Below, piece after piece: positions 50,841-60,945 of a stretch of DNA of 64,000 nt. Under the pieces are notes generated by a model. That model was given only the letters and a program-made list of their open reading frames with translations. It was not told the origin of the DNA and searched no databases. The first letter of the stretch is position 1; the number at the start of each line of letters is the position of its first letter. Source of the DNA: Mayamaea pseudoterrestris (taxonomy: Eukaryota > Bacillariophyta > Bacillariophyceae > Sellaphorales > Sellaphoraceae); assembly GCA_027923505.1 (NCBI GenBank), contig BROI01000028.1, positions 310,001 to 374,000 on the forward strand, given 5' to 3'. The position numbers and the translations under genes were made by a program.

Positions 50841-52713
50841 ATGGACAATAAAGTTATCAGCATTGACAAGAAGCAGACCATGACGCTATCGACCATGACT
50901 TCGACCGTTTCCAACGCGAGCAATCACTCAGTGTCCCAGTCGGTTGAACGCGAAGAGATGGGAAGCCTTGCCGAAAACCAGCTGTTCCTTGTAACATCCT
51001 ACAGGCAAGTCGAAGAAAGTCCTCTTGTTTGATGTTCAATCGATTGCGGCATGAATGCGTGCAAAATGTAGACATGACTTGGCTATGGAGCGCTACTGCA
51101 TTTGAAATTTCGCTCTGACATTTTGCCTTCTGTCTTATTCTCTCAACAGTGACTTTGATCTTCTCGCTCATGGTCCTCGCGGCAGTCCAGCCAAGCATCC
51201 TCTCTATGTCTACCGCTTTCATCCAAGCGACGGATCTCTTGTGCTGTTGAACATTGTCGGCGACGCCAAGCTCATTCCTAATCCTGCCTTTTCGCGAATT
51301 CACCCACGACTTAATGTCGTCTACACTTGCACGGAGGATATCTATCACAATGGAGTCGTTATCGCCTACGCGCTTGGACCCAACGGCGAGCTCGAGCAGC
51401 TGGGAGAGCCGGTGGATGCAGGTGGTACCTCAACGTGCTACTTGACGATTGATCGGGCCGGTGCGTTGACTATATTTGAGACCAGAAACAGCTTAGCGCA
51501 TGGATCTCCAATTTCTCACTTGAATATCATCCTTCATTTTACAGGGACTCATCTTTTGTGCGTCAACTATTGGGACTCCACATTGGCGTCCATTCCAATT
51601 GACACTGACACTGGCAAGCTACTTGGACCTATTTCGCACATGTACGATCCCAAGGAAGGCCAAAAGGTGTTTGCGGAAGGTCGTTCGAATGGAGGAGTCA
51701 ACCATTCCTGCAACGACGACTCGACCATTCGCATGCGTCAAGCGGATCCGCACAGTCACGCGTTGGTGTTGGACCCTTTTATTGGAGTCGTCGCCTATGT
51801 TCCAGACCTTGGTAAGGACGTTATTCGCGAATTTTACTACTCGCGTTCCGATGGCAAGGTGGAATTTGAGTTTAACAAGCTACCGTCGGGTTTGTGCTCG
51901 GGCATGCCGGATGGGCCGCGATACATTCACTTTCATCCGACAAGCAACATTGCCTATGTTGTCAACGAGTTGAGTTCGACCATTGCTGTCTTTGAGGTCG
52001 ACCGCGCACTTTTACAAGAGATGGTGTATGCCGAGAAGCAAGGAGAAGATATGCGTCAATTCATGGGTCGATCGACCTTGAAGTTGATCCAGTCCATCAA
52101 GACAATTCCAAATGCATTTCCGACGGAAATGAACACGTGCGGTCGCATTTGCGTCCATAAGAGTGGCCATTTTGTCGTCGTTTCGAACCGTGGGCATCAG
52201 TCGATTGCCGTCTTTCGTGTATGTCGCACCCAGAGCAAGCGCGGAAAGCTTGTATCGGTGGGTTACTTTCACACTCGCGGAGAGACGCCCCGCCACTTTC
52301 AGTTTGACGCAAGTGGTCAGTATCTGCTCGTGGCCAATCAAGACTCTGACTCGATTGCAGTTTTCAACTTTAACTTGTCCAGCGGGGACCTGAAATACAC
52401 GGGCAACGAGTATCGCGTTCCATCTCCCAACTTTGTCTGCTGCTGCCCCATGCAGCGGGATGACGAAGCGGAGGACCCTGCGGATGACCACGTCGTCACC
52501 AACATTTGCTTGGTCGACAACAAGGCGGGCAGTGTGGCTTCCTCGGGTGAGGAAGAGTCTGACAATTCTTGCGTCATGGCGGTCGAAGCGCAACCCAACA
52601 AGCAGCAGGAGCATGCGTTGGAAAGCGAATTGAATCGCGCGCGCCAAGAGATTGACGACCTCAAAAAGCAGCTTGCAGAGCTGCGTGTTGTTGGCACCAC
52701 TTTGGTAGAATAG
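50841..52713 (+). CDS. Lactonase-type seven-bladed beta-propeller (6-phosphogluconolactonase-like)
   Basis: Three exons: 50841-51004, 51150-51460 and 51545-52713; 547 aa. The first intron (145 bp) has a GC donor in the context CAG/GCAAGT. The second (84 bp) is in frame and free of stops. The product has a polar N-terminus (1-48), then LFLVTSYSDFD..LYVYRFHPSDGSL, the first blade of the YbhE/Pgl family. Further blade motifs include HPRLNVVYTCTE, AGTHLLCVNYWDST, PRYIHFHPTSNIAYVVNEL, CGRICVHKSGHFVVVSNRGH, and PRHFQFDASGQYLLVANQDS. A coiled coil closes the protein (SELNRARQEIDDLKKQLAEL). Family members hydrolyse lactones such as 6-phosphogluconolactone; the substrate here is inferred. Confidence 0.85.
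51461..51544 (+). other. In-frame, stop-free 84-bp intron (exitron-like)
   Basis: Removing this segment joins RAG to THLLCVNY, as the lactonase fold requires. It starts GTGCGT, ends TTTTACAG and is 28 codons long without a stop, so a retained form would insert 28 residues within a blade. Confidence 0.6.
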
Positions 52714-52970
52714 AGGTTATTGCTTGACAGTGGAAGCAGCAGGGTAGTTTGGTGTATGCGTGATAGTCTACCGGCGTGAGATTCCAAGGTATATGCACGT
52801 ATTTAACAGAGAATAGTGAAGGCGTTTTAATTAGAAAGGCAACATAAAAATCATTTGTAGTGGCGCGAGGATGTTTGCCATTGCTACTTGTACATGTAAC
52901 CTCTTAGCGATATGCCATGCTACATAACTATGCGCAGACAGAAAGACTCCGTACGTATATTGTATGGTTT

Positions 52971-53513
52971 TTAAGATAGCTTTGGCTCTGGTCCACCGAA
53001 AAAGTAATGCTCACAGAGATCCTTGATATTTTGCTTCCTCATGGCGCCTTCGATTCTTCCTTTCAAGACAGCCTTGGCTCCATCGGTTCCAGCTTCGTCT
53101 TTACCATCTGCTTCATACTTGTCCAAAAACAACAATGTTGGAAGTCCCATAATGCTTAGTCGCGCCGCCATGGCTTCGTCCTTGTCGGTATCAAGTTTGA
53201 CGAATCGCACCTTGCCCTTGAGTTCCTGCGCGGCCGACTCAAACTCGGGCGCCATGAGTAGGCAGGGTCCGCACCAAGTGGCGTAAGCGTCCACGACGAG
53301 GGGCAACTCCCATTCCTGTAGCATGACTTCCAACTCTTCGCCAGAAACGAGTGGGGCAGCCTTTGTATCTTCCGACGAGGACGCAGCGAAGAATTGGCGA
53401 TTGGTCGAAATGCGTTGCTTTGCACTAGGCGACTGTAGCGTGACAAATCCATTAGCTGCGACTGAGCATAGCAGTAGCACCTGAAGGACTGATGCTGCTA
53501 GAGAGGATACCAT
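52971..53513 (-). CDS. Plastid-targeted thioredoxin
   Basis: A 180-aa single-exon gene. N-terminus: signal peptide ending CSVAANGFVTL, with Phe23 at the expected cleavage point of a plastid presequence, then a short transit region. The thioredoxin fold (about 55-175) has the active site ATWCGPC (Cys81, Cys84) and the cis-Pro motif MGLPTLLF (Pro125). It reduces disulfides on plastid targets. It looks closest to the y/x/m-type plastid thioredoxins, but the subtype cannot be set by eye. A short C-terminal extension (KDLCEHYFFGGPEPKLS) carries an extra Cys. Confidence 0.88.
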   Translation of the reverse strand: MVSSLAASVLQVLLLCSVAANGFVTLQSPSAKQRISTNRQFFAASSSEDTKAAPLVSGEELEVMLQEWELPLVVDAYATWCGPCLLMAPEFESAAQELKGKVRFVKLDTDKDEAMAARLSIMGLPTLLFLDKYEADGKDEAGTDGAKAVLKGRIEGAMRKQNIKDLCEHYFFGGPEPKLS

Positions 53514-53933
53514 GGTAGATTGTTCCGCAAACTCTTGGTCGGTTCGTTAGCTTGCATAGCTTGCATTCACAGTCAACGATCGACTCATCGTCGACTGCCG
53601 ACCATCTTCAACGAGCGCGCGAATGGAAGCTGATGTCGGAGTGGGAATGAAAAGACATTTTTTGATATCGCTCACAATGACCCTTGCAACACACTCGGCG
53701 CTTCGCAATTCCACGACCAGAACAGTCCAGTCAGGTGAGAATTAGTTCAAGGACGAGTTTTGTTATGGTGATGAGAGAGTACTGTCGCGTGCTTGTGGGG
53801 ATCCGGCAATTGTCTTGTGCCATTATTTTTACTCGAGATTATGGCCTCGGGTCGAGACGCCTTCGCGACTGTGAGCTCAACCACGGAAGGAACAACCTCA
53901 TCATCTCGCTAATCACTGCTGCCTTTAACCATC
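53514..53933. other. Divergent intergenic region
   Basis: This 420-bp stretch separates the thioredoxin and SDR starts. No clear TATA box, repeat or further gene seen. Confidence 0.4.
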
Positions 53934-55096
53934 ATGTCATCTCCTTCGACAGTGCAAGAAGAAGAAGAAAAGTTAGATTCTAGCATGCCGGAGCTGATTG
54001 ACTTTGACTCCAAGAGCGACAATCCTCGATCCATCGTCGAGGATGACTCATCGCGCTTCGTCAACAAGATTATTGTTATTACTGGAGCTGGAGGAATGCT
54101 GGGACGCGAGGGATGCATATTCTTTTGCAAACGAGGAGCAAGGGTGGCAGCCTTGGATCAAGATAAGGCCGGGTTGAAGGAAACCTTTCTAGCGCTACAG
54201 ACGGAACTGGGACATGAAGGTGCGTAGTAGTTTATAGTGGAGCTAAAGTAGAGCGAGATTAGAGCAGGCGCCTGTCCTGTCGACTTGCTTTTGAAGTAGC
54301 CTTTAACTCAAAACTCTGCCGCTTTACACGCACAGACTTTGATTTCAAAACATACGCGTGCGATGTAACAGATGCACAGCAAGTTGCTGAGACGGTGGAC
54401 TCGATTGTTGAGCGCTTCGGCCGGATAGACTGCCTTTGGAACAATGCTGGCTATCAAGGCAAGATTCAGCAGCTACTAGATTACGATGTTGTCGACTTTG
54501 AGCGCGTCATGAAGATTAATGTTACAGGTAAGATTGTATGGAGTGCAGCCGTGCAGCCTGTTGTCTAATGTTGATATCGGCTCGATGCTCAATTCGCTGA
54601 CGCCTTCGCCTCTTCTACTTGTTCTTGACCAGGCATGTTCATTGTGCTCCAGGCATGTGCCCGCCACATGGCAAAGAATGCCGACGGAGCTCGATACTCT
54701 ATCGTCAACACGTCATCCGTGGCCGGCATGCGAGGAACACCCGCCATGGTTGCCTATGCTAGCAGCAAGGCGGCGGTACTATCCATGACCATTTGCGCCT
54801 CCAAGGAATTGGCCCCCAACAATATTCGAGTCAATGCCGTCAGCCCAGCGTTGATTGGACCAGGCATGATGTGGGATCGACAGAATCGACTGCACGCCGA
54901 ATCCGGAAGTCCCTACTTTGACAGCGATCCAGAAAAGGTGGGACAGGCAAAAATAAACGGAGTTCCGCTCAAGCGGCTTGGCACCGTGGAGGAAGTCGTC
55001 AATGTTGTCGCCTTTTTGCTGAGCGATGACTCGAGCTATATGACTGGAAGCAACTTGGTTGTGGATGGTGGAATGGCTGGGGGTCTTCGGGCGTAA
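53934..55096 (+). CDS. Short-chain dehydrogenase/reductase (classical SDR)
   Basis: Three exons: 53934-54219, 54336-54527 and 54633-55096, with introns of 116 and 105 bp; 313 aa. The first 43 residues are acidic and disordered. Rossmann fold motifs: VITGAGGMLGREG (cofactor loop about 50-57), an acid after the second strand (ALDQD), which favours NAD(H) over NADP(H), CDVTD, NNAG (131-134), catalytic Ser at about 187, and Tyr201-x3-Lys205 in YASSKAA. The end, DDSSYMTGSNLVVDGGMAGG, is the usual SDR close. The substrate cannot be predicted. Confidence 0.88.
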
Positions 55097-55397
55097 TGAC
55101 GCCATTGGTGTGTCGTTGTTGCTATTTCCTTCACTTCTTACTCTAGAAGTGTTGGGCTAACTTAGCTCATCTCATAGACTCATTTTATAAGCGATTCTTT
55201 GTACTAGCGAGTAAAGAATTGTATAGCCTGATAAGCTCGACTACAGCTGATAGATCGTGTCGCTCCGCAACTCACTCTCCTCACCATTGGTTCTTGTGCT
55301 TTCGGAAACGGACGGCTGCGAGCGGCAGTCGACGACAGCCCATGAATGATGGGCTGCGAATCGCGATGAGTGGCCATCCCACATCTCACCCGAGACG
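55097..55397. other. Intergenic stretch between SDR and eIF4A
   Basis: This 301-bp stretch should contain the SDR 3' region and the eIF4A promoter. A CATTTTATAAGC element lies near 55180. No gene seen. Confidence 0.4.
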
Positions 55398-57096
55398 ATG
55401 AGCGAAGAAGAAAAGCCTAGGTATGAATGAAGGATGCACTGCACTGTATAGTTTCAAGTCGGGACGTGAAGAGGCATAGCTACGCTGAGTGCACTAGCGA
55501 TGCTCCTTCGATCGATTTTCATTGTCCACGTTTGCGCGCGGAGGGTTATGGGTTGCATTTTCTGTGCTGCAGTCGCCTGACATGCACTGCTTTCTCCTTT
55601 GTTGTAACGCAGTGAGCAACCTCCAGCTGAGAATGGAGGTGAAGGAGGTGGACCTCCTGAAGATGGCGGCCTGACGGACGCCGACTTTGAGTCCAATTGG
55701 GATGAAACGACTGAGACGTTTGACGCCATGGAGTTGCCCGAGGAGCTTTTGCGTGGAATTTTCAGCTACGGTTTTGAGAAACCTTCGGCTATTCAGCAGC
55801 GAGCGATCAAGCCAGTCATGCTTGGAAAGGATTTGATTGCTCAAGCGCAGTCTGGAACGGTGAGTTAGCAAGGGCAAGAGATGAGAAAGTGGTGCTGTCG
55901 GAATGCATTCTTTCGCGCACGCACTCGTATGCATTGACTCAAGGAAGGATGAAACAAGTTAAACACCATCTTTCGAGTCTGAATAGAGTCATCCTCGACG
56001 TGTCTGACAATCTTAACTCGAAATCAGACCTTGGAGACAGCATGCTATTAAATGTGTCGGCAGTGGCATTCTTAACTAGTGTTTGCTCACCTCTCCTACT
56101 TCTCCTATTTACTTTTAGGGTAAAACGGCGACTTTTGCGGTCGGGACTCTTGCCAAGGTCGACCCCAAGCTCAAGGAATGCCAAGCGCTTATCCTTGCCC
56201 CGACGCGCGAGCTGGCACAGCAGATTCAAAAGGTTGTGCTTGCCCTTGGCGACTACATGGACATTGCGGTGCATGCCTGCGTCGGAGGAACGGCAGTGCG
56301 GGACGACATTCGCACCTTGAACGATGGTGTTCATGTTGTTGTTGGAACACCTGGTCGCGTCTTTGACATGATCAATCGTCGCGCTCTTCGACTCGACAGC
56401 ATTAAGCAGTTTATGCTCGACGAGGCCGACGAGATGCTTTCCCGTGGATTCAAGGATCAAATCTATGACATTTTCAAGTTTTTGCCCGAAACCGTTCAAG
56501 TGTGTCTTTTCTCGGCTACCATGCCTTTGGAAGTTCTTGAAGTGACGGAGCGATTCATGCGCTCGCCAGTCCGCATCCTTGTCAAGAAGGATGAGCTTAC
56601 GCTCGAAGGTATCAAGCAGTTTTACATTGCGGTTGAGCGCGAGGACTGGAAGCTTGACACACTCTGCGATCTTTACGAGACGTTGACCATTACGCAGGCG
56701 ATTATCTACTGCAACACGCGGCGTAAGGTTGACTGGCTTCGGGACGAGATGCAGGCTCGCGACTTTACCGTCTCATGCATGCACGGAGACATGGATCAGC
56801 GCGAGCGTGATATCATTATGCGAGAGTTTCGTACCGGCTCGTCTCGTGTATTGATCACGACGGATCTTTTGGCTCGTGGTATTGATGTTCAACAGGTGTC
56901 GTTGGTCATTAACTTTGACCTACCGACGAATCGCGAGAATTACATTCATCGTATCGGTCGTTCCGGACGATTTGGTCGTAAGGGTGTGGCGATTAACTTT
57001 CTCACAGAGGGTGATGTTCGTTATCTTCGTGATATTGAGCAGTTTTACACCACGGAGATTACGGAAATGCCGCAGGATGTTGCCGATTTGATCTAA
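55398..57096 (+). CDS. eIF4A: Translation initiation factor eIF4A (DEAD-box helicase)
   Basis: Unwinds 5'-UTR structure as part of eIF4F. Three exons: 55398-55420, 55613-55859 and 56119-57096, with introns of 192 and 259 bp; 415 aa, the usual eIF4A size. The first exon is only 23 bp (MSEEEKPS, last codon split). Motifs in order: Q-motif ([12 protein letters not shown]), [35 protein letters not shown], and [13 protein letters not shown]. The C-terminus [10 protein letters not shown] is typical of eIF4A rather than other DEAD-box proteins. Its codons are very regular, as expected for a highly expressed gene. Confidence 0.93.
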
Positions 57097-57196
57097 TGCA
57101 AACGCGGGTAATAGGGCGCGCTAAGAAATGATAGTATATGTATTAATGTTTCTCATTGATATCATTGTAAAATGTAAATATGCTTGAGCTGCATGT

Positions 57197-57958
57197 TTAA
57201 TAGTGCGTTTCCTTGTCTTCAGGTTTGAGTGGTTCCTCGCCACTGTTTGAAATCGTCACGACTTCCACAGGCTTGCCGCCATAAGTTCCCTTTGCTTCCA
57301 CCTGCTCGAGCAAGTCATGTCCTTCAAGTACAACGCCAAAAGCTACATGCTTGTCATTCAGCCATTGCGTCTTGACTAGTGTAATGAGAAACTGGCTTCC
57401 ATTGCAGTTTCGCTCGCCGCAATTGCTCATGGAAAGCATGTAGGGCCGATTGTGGTTCACTTCAAATGACTCGTCCTCAAATGGATGACCAAAAATGGAC
57501 TCGCCACCAACGCCGGTGCCATGTGTAAAATCTCCGCCTGTAGAAAAATGAAAGTGAAGGAAGCTTGTTGAGATGATCAAGTAAATTATGGAACAGTTTG
57601 CGTATTCGTCACAAACTTTCGTACACCACCAATACCGATGCTAGCATGATTCATCCATACCTTGAATGAAAAAATCTGGAATAATTCGATGAAACGTTGT
57701 GCCCTTGTAGCAAAGCTCCTTGCCCGACTTTTGGCCGACGCCTACATTACACTTGGCCAAGCCGAGAAAATTTTCTACAGTCTTCGGGGTCGTCTTGCCA
57801 AACAAGCCAAAGACAATCTTCCCAATATTTTGGCCTGCTACTTCAATTTCAAAAAATACGCGATGCGTAATCTCTGGTAATGTTCTGCAAGTGTGAAATA
57901 GGCGAGTGTTGTGCGACAAAGAGGTGAGCAGGCGACACAAAATGACGTGTCGCTTCAT
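57197..57958 (-). CDS. Cyclophilin-type peptidyl-prolyl isomerase, possibly mitochondrial
   Basis: Exons 57958-57661 and 57537-57197 with a 123-bp intron (GTATGG..CTACAG) give 212 aa. Residues 1-32 (KRHVILCRLLTSLSHNTRLF) look like a mitochondrial presequence. The isomerase domain shows FHRIIPDFFIQGGDFTHGTG with the catalytic Arg, NGSQFLIT, and the cyclosporin-binding Trp in WLNDKHVAFG. One more Cys-containing loop (SNCGERNCNGSQF) replaces the usual 'ANAGPNTNGSQF', which is a small oddity. It faces eIF4A tail to tail (100 bp). Confidence 0.9.
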
Positions 57959-58329
57959 CTCCGCGTTTCATGGTCCAACTCACGGAATTGGGTCCATTAG
58001 CGGCGGAATCGCCTTTTTCATTGGCACCTCATGGCCTGCACATGCTCTCCAGAGAGAGACTACAAGTAGGGTCCTGCAACAGCGCCGCATCGTGCCCATG
58101 TTGAATTGTGTCGGACGAGCGACGAGGGACGACTCGGAGGCTCGGAGGCACGCCGGCGTGCGTTGGAAGCCATGCTCGTGCAAGCCTGGCAGGCGCGCAT
58201 GGCACTTCCAAATGCACATGCAGAATATACCGGTATGGTGGCAAGCTTAGTACACCAAGACTTACTTCATTTGGTATGTAGAAGTGTATTGATTACTAAT
58301 CCTGATGGCTTGCTCCAACTGACTGCATA
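57959..58329. other. Intergenic stretch before the repeat block
   Basis: This 371-bp stretch leads from the cyclophilin start into the second repeat region. Open frames here on both strands have no recognisable motif. Confidence 0.4.
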
Positions 58330-58608
58330 ATATAAGTGCTTGGAAACAAACTGGGAGCTACAGAGGGTGACAAGCTTGGTGCTGCACTGGGAAGGGCACT
58401 GGGAAGGAGACTGGGTCCTGTGCCAGGTGAGTCACTGGGCTTGGCACACAGATCACTTGATGGCAAACTTGATGGCAAGCTGCTGGGTTGGGTACTTTGA
58501 GCCAAACTTGGAGCTACAGAGGGTAACAAGCTTGATGCTGTACTTGGAAGGAAACTGGGTCATGCGCTAGGTGACTCACTTTGGGCTTGGCACTTGGATC
58601 ACTTGACA
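58330..58608 (-). pseudogene. Decayed PSxx-repeat coding block (copy 2)
   Basis: On the minus strand this encodes the same PSxx tetrapeptide pattern as the block at 36950-37900 (PSSLPSSLPSSD, then PSLLPSALPSAAPSLSPSVA). DNA blocks such as AGGGTGACAAGCTTGGTGC and CTGGGTCCTG are shared between the two. About two 144-bp-type units are present and the frame is not sustained. It leads straight into the 169-bp satellite. Confidence 0.65.
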
Positions 58609-58609
58609 G

Positions 58610-60600
58610 AGCATCATTATTCCATCTGCGCTACAAGATGGTTTGCCTGGCTGGTGACTTAGTAGACTGCAATGAGATTGGTGACAAGTTGTCACCAGTC
58701 TCAGCCCGCAGATGCCGTGACATTCAAACGCCCCTACAGCAAGCCCTGTAGGTGCCCAAAATACACCAGAATGGTGCCAACATCATTATTCAGGCTGCGC
58801 TACAAGATGGTATGCCTGGCTAGTGTCTCAGGGGATGGCAATGTATTTGGTGACAACTTGTCACCAGTCTCAGCCCGCAGATGCCGTGACATTCAAACGC
58901 CCCTACAGCAAGCCCTGTAGGTGCCCAAAATACACCAGAATGGTGCCAACATCATTATTCAGGCTGCGCTACAAGATGGTAGGCTTGGCTGGTGTCTCAG
59001 GGGATGGCAATGTATTTGGTGACAACTTGTCACCAGTCTCAGCCCACAGATGCCATGACATTCAAATGCCCCCACAGCAAGCCATGTGAACATCCAAATT
59101 ACACCAGAATGATGCCAACATCATTAATCAGGCTGCGTTAGATGATGGTATGCTTGATTAGTGTCTCAGGGGATGGCAAGTCTCAGCCTGCAGATGCCGT
59201 GACATTCAAACGCCCCTACAGCAGGCCCTGTAGGTGCCCAAATGACACCAGAATGGTGCCAACATCATTATTCAGGCTGCGCTACAAGATGGTAGGCCTG
59301 GCTGGTGTCTCAGGGGATGGCAATGTATTTGGTGACAACTTGTCACCAGTCTCAGCCCGCAGATGCCGTGACATTCAAACGCCCCTACAGCAAGCCCTGT
59401 AGGTGCCCAAAATGCACCAGAATGGTGCCAACATCATTATTCAGGCTGCGCTACAAGATGGTATGCTTGGCTGGTGTCTCAGGGGATGGCAATGTAATTG
59501 GTGACAACTTGTCACCAGTCTCAGCCTGCAGATGCCGTGACATTCAAACGCCCCTACAGCAGGCCCTGTAGGTGCCCAAAATACACCAGAATGGTGCCAA
59601 CATCATTATTCAGGCTGCGCTACAAGATGGTAGGCTTGGCTGGTGTCTCAGGGGATGGCAATGATATTGGTGACAACTTGTCACCAGTCTCAGCCCGCAG
59701 ATGCCGTGACATTCAAACGCCCCTACAGCAAGCCCTGTAGGTGCCCAAAATACACCAGAATGGTGCCAACATCATTATTCAGGCTGCGCTACAAGATGGT
59801 ATGCTTGGCTGGTGTCTCAGGGGATGACAATGTATTTGGTGACAACTTGTCACCAGTCTCAGCCCGCAGATGCCGTGACATTCAAACGCCCCTACAGCAA
59901 GCCCTGTAGGTACCCAAAATACACACAAATGGTGCCAACATCATGATTCAGGCTGCGCTACAAGATGGTAGGCCTGGCTAGTGTCTCAGGGGATGGCAAT
60001 GATATTGGTGACAACTTGTCACCAGTCTCAGCCCGCAGATGCCGTGACATTCAAATGCCCCTACAGCAGGCCATGTAGGTGCCCAAAATACACCAGAATG
60101 GTGCCAACATCATTATTCAGGCTGCGCTACAAGATGGTATGCCTGGCTAGTGTCTCAGGGGATGGCAATGATATTGGTGACAACTTGTCACCAGTCTCAG
60201 CCTGCAGATGCCGTGACATTCAAACGCCCCTACAGCAGGCCCTGTAGGTGCCCAAAATACACCAGAATGGTGCCAACATCATTATTCAGGCTGCGCTACA
60301 AGATGGTAGGCTTGGCTGGTGTCTCAGGGGATGGCAATGTATTTGGTGACAACTTGTCACCAGTCTCAGCCTGCAGATGCCGGGACATTCAAACGCCCCT
60401 ACAGCAAGCCCTGTAGGTACCCCAAATACACCAGAAGGGTGCCAACATCATTATTCAGGCTGCTCTACAAGATGGTAGGCTTGGCTGGTGTCTCAGGGGA
60501 TGGCAATGTATTTGGTGACAACTTGTCACCAGTCTCAGCCGCAGATGCCGTGACATTCAAACGCCCCTACAGCAAGCCCTGTAGGTGCCTAAAATACACC
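58610..60600. repeat. 169-bp satellite array (about 12 units) with internal palindrome
   Basis: Landmark TCATTATTCAGGCTGCGCTA recurs at about 58614, 58783, 58952, 59121, 59265, 59434, 59603, 59772, 59941, 60110, 60279 and 60448: exactly 169 bp apart, except for one 144-bp step. Nearly every unit carries the 17-bp palindrome GGTGACAACTTGTCACC. Since 169 is not a multiple of three, the recurrent 88-codon open pieces are frame accidents of the repeat. A copia element ends the array. Confidence 0.93.
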
Positions 60601-60605
60601 CAAAG

Positions 60606-60934
60606 TGACACGATAATATCAGACGAACCTTTATTCCAGCGACTACAATGGACTCGGAGCGATCAACCTCTTCGTCCAGCGTAAAGCAAACAAACAAACT
60701 CAATTGCTAGAATAGTGCATGTTACTCGCTACTCTACTCGTGCGCTTCTTTCTCGTTCTCACTGGGTTCACGGTCGAGGTTCACGCCTCGATCGTCAGCG
60801 ATTTCACTCATGTATGTGAGGATTCGGTCACAAGTGTGACTCAACCCTGCACAGGATTAAATGCATACAAAACACAGGTAGCTAACCGTCTTGTCATGAG
60901 ACGCAGGTCAACTCAACTCAATAATATTGTGTCA
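60606..60934 (-). repeat. 3' LTR of copia element 2
   Basis: 329 bp with inverted ends TGACAC...GTGTCA. The bases CAAAG just outside (60601-60605) are the expected 5-bp target duplication; its partner is beyond the window. Confidence 0.75.
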
Positions 60935-60945
60935 TCCCCCTTGAT

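Noticed and set aside
58823-60684. Series of 88-codon plus-strand open frames with the same peptide
   Set aside because: The underlying DNA repeats every 169 bp, which is not a multiple of three; each open piece is the same satellite read over one and a half units. No start context or family match.
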